Assembly: GCA_025529335.1 (NCBI GenBank)
Contig: JAMYHX010000054.1
Span: 1-64,000, forward strand
Length of the DNA stretch: 64,000 nt
Direction: 5' to 3'
From: Rhizopus sp. PT2906
Taxonomy: Eukaryota > Mucoromycota > Mucoromycetes > Mucorales > Rhizopodaceae
Shown: one piece after another, positions 35,196 to 47,146 of the stretch
Numbering within the stretch: position 1 is the first letter of the stretch
Layout: the number at the start of each line of letters is the position of its first letter
Notes under the pieces: generated by a model
Seen by the model: the letters and a program-made list of their open reading frames with translations, nothing else
What the model was told of the DNA's origin: nothing
Database searches by the model: none
Translations under genes and position numbers: made by a program

Positions 35196-36765
35196 TTTGA
35201 TTTATATGTTTATGCTTTATTTTAAACCACAAAAAAAGAGAAGGAAATAATAAAAAAAAAACTATGTACAATAATAAAATGTAAAAGCTTGGCAAAGTGA
35301 ATAAAGAAAACTTAAATGTCACACATGTCATGTTTTAATTTCTTTCCTTCTTGTTTTCTTGGTATTTATGTTATTTTAATACATCATTCAAAAGACCGTG
35401 CTACATTATAATAGACTTTGGATATTAGCTCTTTTTCACGGATAATGCAGATCCCGTAGAAAAAACGTTGCAGTCAATGGAAGAGCACGGATAAACGAAC
35501 TCCGCAACTGCCGCTATTTCCGGAAAATAAAGTTGTACCAGATGGAAACTGATGTCGCACCCTTCAAAAAGCTTATTTCAAAAGAGCGTCTTCCATTAGT
35601 GAAGAAACCTTTACTGATAGCAATTTCGTTTGAATGTTGTAGCTAAAGAGTTACAAAAAGAGCAATTAGTCTAAGCTAGTACTTATAGTATTGGGTACCA
35701 GACGTTTGTTAAATACACTCTTCACAATAATAAATATACTGCGAAATAAGCCCCATAGATTTGGAAGCATACAATGTGAAACTCGTTTACTCACTTTTAG
35801 TAGAATGTTAGGAAGCGTCATATCAAACTCTTTGTGATTTAAGTCGATCTATTGCTCCTGTGCATAAATTAGTAGCTTACAGATATGAGGCTCTCGTCTT
35901 CCATAATTTGATTCGACCCAGGTAGACTTGTGGCTTTTTCTCACTTTGCACTCGAGAGTCTCCTTGCGTTTTCTTCAATAAAGCTCCATTTTAAGCAAAC
36001 AGAAATACCCTTCACTTCTGTAAGTGACAACATTTTACAATTTCACAATGCCAAAGTCTCTGCCTAACGTAAAGCTGCCCAGTTCACTCTCTCTAATATA
36101 AAATACGAATTTATCATAAATTACACGTGAATGATCTTGGTTCTTTGTTGATCAAACTGACAACATAAAACTAGAATAAATAACAACATTTCTTTTTTAT
36201 CTTTTTCTTCCTGAAAGAAACGAAACAAGTTGGCCACTTTATAAACTCATGTTTAGCGTGGCGTCAAGCACTGAAAAACTTTGTTGAGCGACATCATAGG
36301 CAATAGGTAGAGGTAACTACCCAGAATTAATCTAACTTCTGGTATACCTTCTGGTGCATGTAGTGTTTTCCCAATGGAGAACATCGTAAATCTCTCAAAT
36401 TACAATTGAATTTTAATAGTGAAGACCTGTACTTTTCAAGTTACTGACGCATATGTAAGTGTTTTTAATGCCCTTTTCGAGATGAACGTTGCTTAATATA
36501 TGTTTATAGTTTATCAGAGTTGAAGGCTACCAAATCAACAAGTCCTAACTGTATGAGGTTGACGACCTGAGTGAAAAGGATTTAGATATCATGCTCTATG
36601 GGGGTTGTTCAGTTTGTTGTTTTCAAACCGAAATGATATCAGGGCTATGAAGCAGTAATCTTATATTCACTTCTCGTGATGAATTACTAACAGTTTGTTC
36701 TCTTATATAGTGGAAACTTCAAAATTAATTATCGTGTTTGCTTTTTATTTAAATCAAAGTTGTAT

Positions 36766-37143
36766 GATATTTTGTACATCGCTTGGTAGGGCCCCTATTG
36801 CTACAAAGATCAAGGATGATCATACCAAGATTCTTCTTGAATCAAAATCAATTATCAAAAATATCATCCATCATTTCCCATTTATCATATCTACTATGAA
36901 GCCACATTCACTTTTTTTTTTCTATATCCGGCTATTTGATGAAATAAATATTATTGATATTTTCACAATGTACTGTATGGATCAAAATTTTCTGAGATGA
37001 AGGGATTTTACATCATTATGGACAATGCACCAACTCATACGGCTGATGGAATTGATACAGAAGCATCTATCTTCCTCCATGTTTACCTGAGTTTAATCCG
37101 ATCGAGAATTTTTGGTCCACAATGAAGAGTAAGCGGCACTGAT
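36766..37143 (+). pseudogene. Degenerate DDE transposase (Tc1/mariner-IS630-like)
   Basis: The frame beginning KGFYIIMDNAPTHTADGI (about 36999-37055) is the second-aspartate block of DDE transposases. After a one-base frame change near 37065, it resumes as YLPPCLPEFNPIENFWSTMKSK (about 37073-37139), the third-acid block with its conserved glutamate. The region before it (36766-36996) looks like a decayed upstream part, ending with a stop just before KGFY. Given frameshift, stop and no visible N-terminal helix-turn-helix, it is a dead copy. Terminal inverted repeats were not found by eye. Confidence 0.8.
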
Positions 37144-37670
37144 GTTTTGAAAATAAGAGTAGCTTAGGTGTCAAAAGAGATATGGCCATCTACATTCAAG
37201 AGCATTAGTAACCATTTTGTAAACATGTTTGGTAAATATCTGCGAATGTAGCCTCTCTAATAAACCATACATCAATCGCTTTGACCTTTGATGGTTACTG
37301 AATACGTAATTTGATTGCCAAAAGGGCAAGATGTTTTCAAAAAGCGCCATTTGGCACTGGAGGCACTGTGTAATAAATGAATGACAAATAGCTCCTGATT
37401 AGTGATAGTTACACCATCCACTTTGAATAGAGTTCAGATGAATAATCACCATATTATAAATAACAATGTTCCTTTCAAAAAAATTTTTTGTAACACAAAC
37501 GTATGACCGGAGCTTGGCTTTGTATTCCAAGAAAGTGTGGTTGCCGTAGAAACGCGCAGCCAAGAAAAAAAAGGATAAAAAGCTCCGCAGCCATCAGGAA
37601 CAAAAAGTATATAAAGCTGTATTTCTTTTTCTTTTCTTCTTCACTTTACTCATTTTTATTTATACATACA

Positions 37671-37802
37671 ATGAACTTACTTAATGCAGCTCTCTCTTTC
37701 CACTTTGAATCATATTCATTCTGCCCAAAGTGTGGAGTAGATGTGACAATATTCTGTCATGAAAGCGATTGCCCTTCATACCATTCAGCAACAAAGGATT
37801 AG
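37671..37802 (+). CDS. Doubtful small frame with a zinc-ribbon-like Cys pattern
   Basis: A 43-codon frame starts MNLLNAALSFHFES and carries CPKCGVDVTIFCHESDCP, a spacing that could bind zinc. It is preceded by a TATAAAG and a pyrimidine tract. It stops at 37802, but the +1 frame stays open from about 37780 to 37930 with an amphipathic helix-like run (HFTQLEIQDRLIQAISNRF). This could be one small gene broken by a frameshift, a gene with an unseen intron, or chance. Confidence 0.25.
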   Translation: MNLLNAALSFHFESYSFCPKCGVDVTIFCHESDCPSYHSATKD

Positions 37803-39059
37803 TCGAATCAGATCACACTTTACACAACTCGAAATTCAGGACAGACTGATACAAGCTATATCCAATCGCTTCAGATACATTATAGACCGCAAGATAAAAG
37901 TCAATATATCCAAAAACATCAGGATAACCTAAGCATGCCAAAAATATCGAGATAAAACAAATAGATCAAGCTTCAACAAGAGATACATTAGAGAAACGTG
38001 GAGAAATTGCTAGAATCATCAAGAAAAAAATCATCAGACTTTTCCGAGCATTTTGCCATTATTCTTATTTGTAAAAAATACTTTATTTTTATTTATTGTA
38101 TATTGTATACTCTTGTAAATAATTATTTAATGAATAAATTATTAATCAATACAGTTACCATGGAAACAGTTTTATTTTTTTCTTAAAAAGGAAGCCATGT
38201 TGTCTAAACGCGTGGATTGTTTTAATCTCAACACGTAGTCCATTTATTATTCATCCGAGTGGCGCTTAATTCCGGGGCACAATGGCGCCTTTTACCGATT
38301 TGCGCAGCTTATGAATCATATTTTTTTATCGATTAGTCATTTTCCTGAGCAATTTGTCATCCATAGCAACTTTATCCCAATAAATATAAAGCTTCTTTAG
38401 CTCAAGAAGGCATATGGTAGACTTGATCTTTTTGTTTTTCAAAGTCTTTAGCAAGATGACTTGGTCAATAATAGCTGTCATAAAACGGTTTGCTTTTTTG
38501 GCAGCAGTCAAACTAATTACAGCAGACCGTTTGACATTTTCAAAATAATTAGATTGTCTGGTCTGCGATGTGTCTAGAAATATGGTTTATGTCTTGAATA
38601 ACAAAATATACCCTGTCTTCATTTCGAATAGTATTTAAAGAATGCTTATGTGCCCTTTTTTATCTTCATTATTTACAATCCATAGATAAGAGAATATTAG
38701 TTTATTTGGTATCATACATCCCATTGATACAAGAGGCCACTTAAATAAAGTGTAAAACTGCACCCGTACCTAGCAATTATATTAAAGGTGCGCCCACAAA
38801 AGAATAAAAAGAAAAAAAAAACGATATGCAGCTCCATCAGCAGATCAATAATATTCTCAAGCTTATTGGAAGCTTCCCAATAAAATAAATCATGTTCCTA
38901 AATTCATGTGATGCATAGAAATAGCTGTTCTGTGTATTAACATTTTGTCGTTTTTCTTTTCTTCAACATAATTATGCACATTAAAAGACCACAATTATTA
39001 CTTTCACTCTTACGACGTTCTGAAATAAACTCAGATAAAAAGGGTAATATAGCAAAATA

Positions 39060-39761
39060 TTGATCCAGCATGAAATAACCTCCAAATTAGAACACGTCTT
39101 CAACTCTTTTCAACGTAAAAAAGAACACACAAAAAAGGATGTATACCTGAATGAACAGCACAGTCGGCCATCTTTGAATCTGTCTATGACGAATGATTCT
39201 CGACCCAAGGACGAGTTGCTTCCATCGTATTCATGTACTGTTCATAAAGTAGGTATCTGTCATGCAAAAATCGAGGTGGATTCACTAGGTGCCAAACCTT
39301 GGCGGCGTCCATGGAGGTAAATAGATCATATAACTATTTTTCCCTCTTCTAATGAGCTATAGACATATCTTTATGGAGCTAAGAGGAACATTTTTACAAA
39401 TATATGAAATCAAGACATTTAAACCTCTCTACTTGCCAACATTTCCAGCGGATTATCAACAGACATTCAAATGGATTCCCCTTATTAACTTATCACTCTC
39501 TCAACTTGAAGCCGTAGTGGCCGATGACTATAAAAAGAGATCAAACGTATTTCGTATTATAGACTCCAGTCTACGGTTACTTATTCAGGTTCAAACAATG
39601 GCAGAAATGCATTCTTGGATGGAAAAACTATCTGCTGGTAAGTTAGAAATTAAAGTCAAAGTGAGATATGATTCATTCCTTTTTTCAAAGGTAAAAATAT
39701 TTCTGTAGACTTTGTTTATCCTTCAATACCCACGATCGATTATCTTGGTTGCATTGCATAA
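39060..39761 (+). CDS. Small PH-domain protein
   Basis: Three exons (39060-39316, 39363-39637, 39709-39761) give 194 aa. After about 55 polar residues, the segment from about 60 to 185 has the pattern of a pleckstrin-homology domain. It runs from HKVGICHAKIEVDS...PWRRPWRHIFMELRG through FLQIYEI, LEAVVADDYKKRSNVFRI and LLIQVQTMAEMHSWMEKLS, where the C-terminal helix has the invariant Trp. PH domains bind phosphoinositides or proteins at membranes. There is no catalytic domain, so it may be an adaptor, or the gene may have further upstream exons not found here. It ends 160 bp before RIB7. Confidence 0.72.
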
Positions 39762-39921
39762 AATGTTAAAATCTACATCCTATTTTTTTATTGGCCATGA
39801 ATGCATCATTTTTCCTTATAAAACTTAATTCATCCTTTTGTTGATCATTATGCAACCCAAAAAAGATTTTTCTAAAGGCTGAGTCAGAATTCCGTGTGTC
39901 TGCTTCTTTCAATTTTATTTA

Positions 39922-40810
39922 ATGGACTACACAGCAGTCAAAGAGTTCCTGGACTCTTTATATGAACACGTTCCTTCGTTTGATGCCAAGCCCTATATCA
40001 CACTTACTTTTGCTCAAAGTCTTGATGGAAAAATAGCTAAAAGGGGGCAGCAGCTAATTCTAAGCGGTAAAGAAAGTTTGGCTATGACACATCGGTAACT
40101 TGTAAAAATAAATATCGTCCAAATTATTAATAACCCACAATCAGGCTTCGTATACTTCATGATGGAATATTAGTAGGCATAGGAACAGCTCTGATTGATG
40201 ATCCTCAGTTAAATGGTAATCATAATTCAGCTGTTTAATTAAAACAAATAAGCTTATTTATTTTACTTAGCAAGATATCTTTCCCCAGAGGATTTAGCTT
40301 TAGCAAAACAACCAAGACCTATCATACTTGACCCTTCCCTTCGTCTTCCTTGTGACTGCAAATTGATTAGAAACTATCAAGAAAATAAAGGAATGCAACC
40401 ATGGATAATAACCATATTGAAAGAAGAATTAGAGCATAAAAAACGAAAAGCACAATTGGAAGAGGCAGGAGCAAAAGTCTTTACTGTCAAGACAGATGGA
40501 GGAGGTATTTGATAATGAATCAGAATATTTTCTTTTGTGCCAATTCTCTTTTTTAGATCATATCCCATTGCCTTTTGTGTTTTCTCTATTGGCAACATTA
40601 GGAATAAAACGGTTGATGATAGAAGGTGGAGCCAAGATTATCCAATCCTGTTTGGCTAATAGACTGTGTGATCAACTTATTATCACCATTGCTCCTAAAT
40701 TTATTGGAAATGATGGTTTAGATGCTGTTCAAGAAGAGTTGAATCAATTAAGCAATATAAAATATCAAGTCATGGGTAAAGACATTGTACTTTCGGCTAC
40801 CCTAAGTTAA
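39922..40810 (+). CDS. RIB7: Riboflavin-pathway reductase RIB7
   Basis: Four exons (39922-40094, 40145-40215, 40271-40504, 40557-40810) give 243 aa, the size of yeast Rib7. The fold is the RibD C-terminal, DHFR-like reductase. Motifs include PYITLTFAQSLDGKIA, RILHDGILVGIGTALIDDPQLN and RPIILDPSLRLP. The NADPH-site hallmark is IKRLMIEGGAKIIQSCL. The enzyme reduces 2,5-diamino-6-ribosylamino-4(3H)-pyrimidinone 5'-phosphate in the second step of fungal riboflavin synthesis. As in other fungi, the reductase is not fused to a deaminase. The third intron (52 nt) lies between GGAGG and the DHIPLPF segment. Confidence 0.95.
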
Positions 40811-40861
40811 GTTTACTAAGAATAAACGGGTGTATTCTCTTTACACTTCTATTTTTTATTA

Positions 40862-43800
40862 TTATGTTTTTGTAATGTGATATGTCTTTCCTATACGAAT
40901 TAATAAAGTACGTAATGCCTTACGAATCTCTGGCAGTAGATTATCTTGACCTAATAATTCAATAGAAGGAGAGTAAAATTGAGGTACATGTCGTAGGAAC
41001 TATACATAGAAATAATAAATAATGTATTTAATTATATATAAAACTAACTTACATCTTCATCTTGTAATTGTGCTAAACCATGTAATATATTTACAACAAC
41101 CGGAGTCCAAGCGGTAATGTTCTTTGGTTTCGTCTCGTGGTCAAGCTCAGCGTATAGAATAAATATCTCGTTGCAAAGTCTATTTATATATGTGTATCAG
41201 AGTTATATATAACATATGTCATAACTTACGGTATCAGAATACTTTCAATCTCTTCCCTTTTTTCATCTCGATCACTTATATTCTCTAAGTTAGCATACAT
41301 TCTCATCAATACAGACACATAGCACCCTCCACTGGAGGTCTCTTGCTTTAGCAAATTAGGCAATTGCTTCATGAATCCAAATCGGAATAGTGCCATTCGT
41401 AAATCATTATCATTGTTGAACTTTTTAGCAAAGTGAAAAGATTTACCAAGGCATCCCATGAGCTCCATAAGATGTGTGGCAGGATAAGCACAATACACAA
41501 TATCCTTGGCTAACATGTCATTGACGGTTTGGATAAGCATCAGTTGCAGTACACATTTAATAATCACTTGTTGGAACTCTCTTTGTCTCGCAGGGCTTAT
41601 TGTAAGATTTAACGACACATCATGGTTTTCGCCGTTTGGTGCTATGCATATAATAAGCATACACTAAGCTCATCTTTTGTTCCTTTTTTTTTTTACCTCC
41701 TAAAGACAGTTTCTTTACTACGTCAACCAAATCTTGTGTATCATCAAACAGACCATACGCTGTTGTTTCTTCAAATAACATCTTCAACGTTTGCGTCACC
41801 AGATTCCAACAGTTTTCATCAAACTTTTCCACGTTTGACTGAATGTACTGATCCAAACATTCACAGCCAATGTGTGAAAGCGTGTCGTTATCTTTGTACG
41901 CAAAAGTGTTAGCGATCAACATCAGTCACCTGTTTTTGTTTACCTTGAGTGATGCACATGCTAAACAGACCTAATACATGGCTCATCATTTCTTTCATAT
42001 TATCAAAATAGAAAGTATATAAATCAACCACATTGCGAAGTGCTTCAATCATCGTAGTTGATAACCACACACTAAGGTCTTCGGCTGTCATACGCTGCTT
42101 CTTGCTAGTTTCACCTTTCAAATCATCAAATAGAGGGAACACGATCTGGCGAGAGACAGTTGTCCAGAATTCAGGTGTAAACGAAGAGCCGTGCTGCTTT
42201 AGAGTTTCAAAGAGATACTCTAAAGCGCGCTGACGCACTTCGACGTCATCACTATGCATCACGATTTCCTTCAATCCAAACAAGACGGCAAACCAAAACT
42301 TGATTAAGAAGTCATCAGGGTTCGTCTGTTGTATATTGTTTGTTGTATGAGCATCCGTTATTTCCAGTGGTGTGCTTTTATTAGCAATATCAAGCATTTT
42401 AGGAATCGTTGCCTTGATCATGTCTAATGCCGGCAAGCTGATCTTTTGGAACCGCTCGTTCTTGGAGAACTCGACAAGGCAGGATATGTAATCCGGAAAG
42501 GTACCGTTGGCTACAATATCGGCGAATCGTTCGTTGGTGATGCTGCGTACAATGTCGTACGTCATATGTACAATCGACTCTGAGCTTTCTCGTGCACCTG
42601 TAGCAAAGACCGAAAACATTGTCTTCCATGCAGAGCGTAAATGATGTGGTCGTGCTTGGATCATTTGAGACAAACAGCGCAACACCATGTCCTTGATAGC
42701 CACTTCTGGGTTATTCGCCAAAATCTCTCTAAAGGGCATCAGGAAATCCTTTTGGAATTTGAAGTGAGGTAGCTCCTCCTTTTCCAAAAATTTCATTGCC
42801 AATTGACGTAAAGAGTCCAGAGCAAAGAACGCCACATTAAAGTTGGACTGACAACCTACTTTGTTATAGTAATCACCAAGGATAGCCCAGATGTTGGACC
42901 ATTCCATACGAATACGGTTCATGTTGTAATATGATATCTCTACAAGTTTTTGAAGGCTGTACATCCTTGGGTGTTCCATATGAGCAGATGACACGATTTC
43001 TTCCCAAGAAGTTTCGCACAGTGCACGCACAAAATCTACGATCGCATCCTTGAAGCGATGTTAACGTGGTTTCATATATTTATAGATGATGCTTACCCCA
43101 TTCAAGTTTACTGTAGAAGTAAACAAACGATCCACAGCAATAATTAAAGATTGTGATGAACTGGCTGTAGCTACTTCTTCAGTAAGAGACAGCTGCGTGT
43201 TTGCTCTACTGTTTGGTGTGAGCATGCGATTACGATTACCCATAGTTGACGTTCGGCGACCGATATCCATAGATGCCTTTACGGATGGCACTCTCTTGTG
43301 ATTACCGGAATCTATCATATGTCCTGTGTCCAATCCACTGGTAATAAGCTGGAATCGTTCTAACTGGCTGACTGTCGATAAAATCTCTTTCCATGAGCCC
43401 TTCAAGTAGTTTCCATCAGCCGCTGCAACTTCGAGCAACGTTCGAATTGCTTCCACATTTTTTGGTTTCATCTCATTAAGATTACTCAAGAAGGTAAACT
43501 TGGTCAGCGTCGTTACAAAAGCATCCCTCTGTAAGTCGACATCCTCTGACTGTACTGTATGGAACAAACAGATGATACGAATGGCATGCTTAAATCCCTC
43601 TAGGCAAAGGTTAACTGTCTCGAGATCGTCTGATTCTTGAAGAGGTCCAGATATGCCCGCCAAAAATGCCATCCAGGCAACTTCAAACATAGGGCGTACA
43701 TGCTCTACATGTGAAGCAGAATAAAAAGTGATTGTGTCATTTTCTCCTGCGCGACGATGGCTCGTAAGAACGCTATGGAAGAGAGCCTCTGCTTTGGATC

Positions 43801-46800
43801 CCATCTCTTCAATAGCTGCCTGATAAGCTTCCCGACGGACATCACGCGTGAGACCTGCGTTGACAAGCGCATTCTGAATACCGCCCATGCCAAGAACGCC
43901 CGTATTTGTACTGTTCACAAGGGCTATTTCATTGGCCCCTTCTACTTCGTCTTTCATTTTGATCTCATTATTTTGAATTTCTTCAAAGATTGATTCCAAA
44001 AGCTCCTTAGGAAGATCCGCTCCATCATCAATACCTCGATTATTTCTTAAAAAGTCTTCTAATGTCATTCGTCTCTTCACCTGAGGGCTGTGAAGATCTG
44101 TGTTTAGCAAGATGACAGAGAAGGCAAGGACATAAGCAGGATCTAAATTCATTTTTGATCAATACTCACACTTTGTTTCTTCCAAATGAACTGTTTACCT
44201 GCACTAGAAAATACTGTAGGATTGCCGTGAAGGTATCGTTCTGCAAACTTGAGCATGAATCTGTCAATCTTTTGACTTTCACCAGGCAATCTGAAAGCTT
44301 GAAGGTATGCTCTCAACGCTTCAGTGAAGTTCATGCCAGAAAAGTCCATTTCATCAACAAATAGATGCATAATACGAATATTTTCTTCGTCACTGTAAAA
44401 GAGCATTAGCATTTGCTTCTTTTCTCTACAACTGATAACTTACTGCTCTCCAAGATACTCGCCAATAGCTGTCTTGTTCAAGGACTCTGTGTTCAGCAAG
44501 AATAAGGCGATGCCACGTGGATCATTCTTGTCCAAGAATCCATGCTCACACAAGAAATTGATACCTTTCTTTGGCTTCCAATTGAATTGACGTATGCCTT
44601 CTTGAAGGAGCTGCTTACGATGCTTCAAATTCTCAAACTCTTCGGGATCATCTAAGCGTGTGGTGCTATTATTATTGCTCAGTGCAGAGGATGAGCCATT
44701 AGAGGATAGACGATTGGCCATACTGTTATGGCCTGACTGATCTTCACTTTCCCTAGGAGTGTCTTCGTCCTTGTTCTCACCTGCCGTAATACTTACAGAG
44801 TTATTTGTATACCAACCCACGAGAGAACGAAGAACGGCAACAAGACATTCCAGTGACTTGAAGCGTATTGCAGATTCTGGCATCGCAGATGTTTGGTTTT
44901 GCTTATCGCTATGCAGGATGGTGGCGGTTGTCAGAGGTGGAGGGATCATGACTGAGTGCGAATGAATATTTGAGTGCTGTGGTGCGTCAGATGGAACACC
45001 ATGGTGGTCGAAATCTTTACTGTTGGGAGTCTGCTGTTGATGATGCGATGTCGTGATCTTTGAAAGGACGTGAACAAGACGTTCATAGATGTTGTCCAGT
45101 GCTTCACGATCACAGTCATAGTTAATATAAATATCGACTAGCGTCTGAGGATCTTCACAGATTCGTAAGAGTCCCTTGAGCAAAGAAAATCTCTGTTGGT
45201 TAGAAGCATTGCGCATCTCGAGAATTTTCAGTACGATCTCTTTGAAAAATATTTCAATCTCGGTCTTCAAGTATACACGTAAACCCTGAACTACGGTCCA
45301 AAGAATCTCATGTGTGATGTCAAACACTTGTGGCACGACTGAGAATGCGTTTCGTCCCAAGCTAGGGCATAGATACTGCTTGACTTCTAAAATGAATGGA
45401 TTGGGTCTACGTCCGCTAGAATCTGGCACTGATGTGGAAAAGAAGATTTGGTCTGATGTGAATACGTCCATATGTGAAGTCATGATTGTCAGAATCAAAT
45501 ACAACGATAGTAACTTTGAACGCATAGAATAAGATTTCATGTCATTACCCCTAATAAGTATATGTTGGAAAGATTGATCATGACAATAAAGAGAACACTT
45601 ACCACTCGGCTTGAATTGATTTTTTTGACAGCTTACAAAGGGCTCTGAATACGAGAATAGCGTCCTTGATGTAAAGATCTGCCTCTGTTTCAAATTCACT
45701 GTTTTGAATATTATCATTTTCAAACGAGTCTCTATTCTCATTACTACGCATATATCTTTGTTATTCTCTTTTCTTTCATGTATGCATGCTTGCTTTGCTT
45801 ACGGTTCGTTATGATTCAATTCGGCTTTTTCAGATCCATTGTGAGATGTACCACTAGTTACTACTGCGTTTGATGTACTATTTATCACAAGACTATCTTT
45901 TGTTTCCTCTTGAAACATGTTTGCAGTATCGTTCAATATATCCTGATAGTTATCTTTACTCTTCCCACTTGGTGCCTTTTGATTCATTTCTGTTCTTGCC
46001 ATATTTGCTTCGACAATGATTTGCTGCTGATAATCCTCTGCTCCGTTTTGCAAGTTTTCTTCGCCCTTGTTACCATTCTGCTGCTGCTGCTGCTGCTGTT
46101 CTTGTTCTTCTTGTTGTTGCTGTTCTTGTTGTTCTTTTAGTTCGTTCTCCTCTTCTTGTCTTGGTATTTCGTTCGGATACCGTTTTACTCTTCTGAATAT
46201 ATGGTAAACCATCTGCGTCATTGTTACCTGTGCTACATTCTGATTATCATTATTTCTAGACAGTAAGAATATGTTGTAAGTTGTTCGCACTGCCTTTAAT
46301 AGTGCTGACAGATGAAGTGGGTTGCTTGTTGAATAGACTGCGTCCAAAAGTGCTTTGATAATCTGTAACTGAACCTTTTTATCGGTTTCTTCACCAATAA
46401 AGCAATCACATATGCCATCTACTACTTTTTCCATTACTTGTGTTTGTGCTACCTCGTCCTCCATGTCAGCTACATAGTTGTATGTGATAAATTTGCCAAG
46501 ACAATCGAGTGCTATGGTCATCAAATTAGCTGAGCGTGTATCGATAGCCGCTTGAAGTGCAGTCAAAATGACAGAAGATCTTTACATACAAAATAAGTTG
46601 CTTATCTAATCATATCCTGTCCGTATCTTACCGAGTTTGTCCTTCTGGCGCTGGCTCGTTATTCTTCAACATGTCTATACAAAAAGAAAAGTTGTCATGA
46701 GTTTATAATAAAAAGAAGAAGTTTTCTATTTACTTGAAGCTACATCAACAGCTTCCTTTAGAGATTTGTTTCGACGAATCTCTTTTGACGCTGCAATTTT

Positions 46801-46893
46801 CTCAAGTGCGTTTATAACAAATACATTGCTTGAGGCAACTGAAGAAGTTCTTGGCGATGACAAACTTTGTGATGAGGTTGCTGGAGAAGACAT
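40862..46893 (-). CDS. SEC7: SEC7/BIG-type Arf guanine nucleotide exchange factor
   Basis: Twelve exons (46893-46734, 46674-46632, 46579-45803, 45743-45603, 45550-44444, 44392-44199, 44142-43097, 43048-41944, 41891-41697, 41641-41230, 41179-41053, 40999-40862) give 1814 aa in frame, close to human BIG1. The N-terminal DCB/HUS region includes MRSKLLSLYLI. The Sec7 domain (about 690-880) has the glutamic finger E729 in NTESLNKTAIGEYLGE, then FRLPGESQKIDR and VILLNTDLHSPQVK. The HDS regions follow, with FVRALCETSWEEI. It activates Arf1 at the trans-Golgi and drives vesicle budding. A Glu/Gln-rich insert (EQQEQQQQEEQEQQQQQQQ) and another polar insert flank the HUS box, and the coding sequence shows CAG/CAA runs there. 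The intron at 41892-41943 was placed by conservation. Confidence 0.95.
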
Positions 46894-47146
46894 TTTAAAT
46901 TTCTCTCCTTATCTGGTTCTTTTCTATTGCCAAGTGTAAATATGTAAAATACTAAAGAAATAAAGCAGCTAAGAAAGGAGAAAGAGAGATAAAGAAAGAG
47001 AGAAGGGGGGAAATGTTTATGTGTGTGCAAAAATAACTAGGATTCCAAGTCCGAATGAGCTTTGAAGACTGTGAAGGAAAAATACACGCCCCGAGGACTG
47101 ATACAAACTGTATTAGGAGAGGACATAACTTTATTGTACAATTTAT

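Larger units (their letters stand above)
35196..39059. other. Gene-poor block of about 3.9 kb with a transposase fossil
   Basis: Apart from the transposase remnant (36766-37143) and one doubtful small frame (37671), no gene is supported. Sequence is AT-rich with frequent stops on both strands. A GC-richer patch near 38225-38310 (GTGGCGCTTAATTCC, CAATGGCGCC) has no recognisable RNA or protein feature. Confidence 0.45.

Noticed and set aside
38220..38320. GC-richer patch considered as an RNA gene
   Set aside because: No cloverleaf, box or conserved RNA motif could be built by eye.
41909..41943. Reading through the SEC7 frame without an intron at 41892-41943
   Set aside because: Read-through stops at QVTDVDR. 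Splicing GTAAAC...CAAAG gives CITQDNDTLSHIGCECL, matching the Sec7 family.
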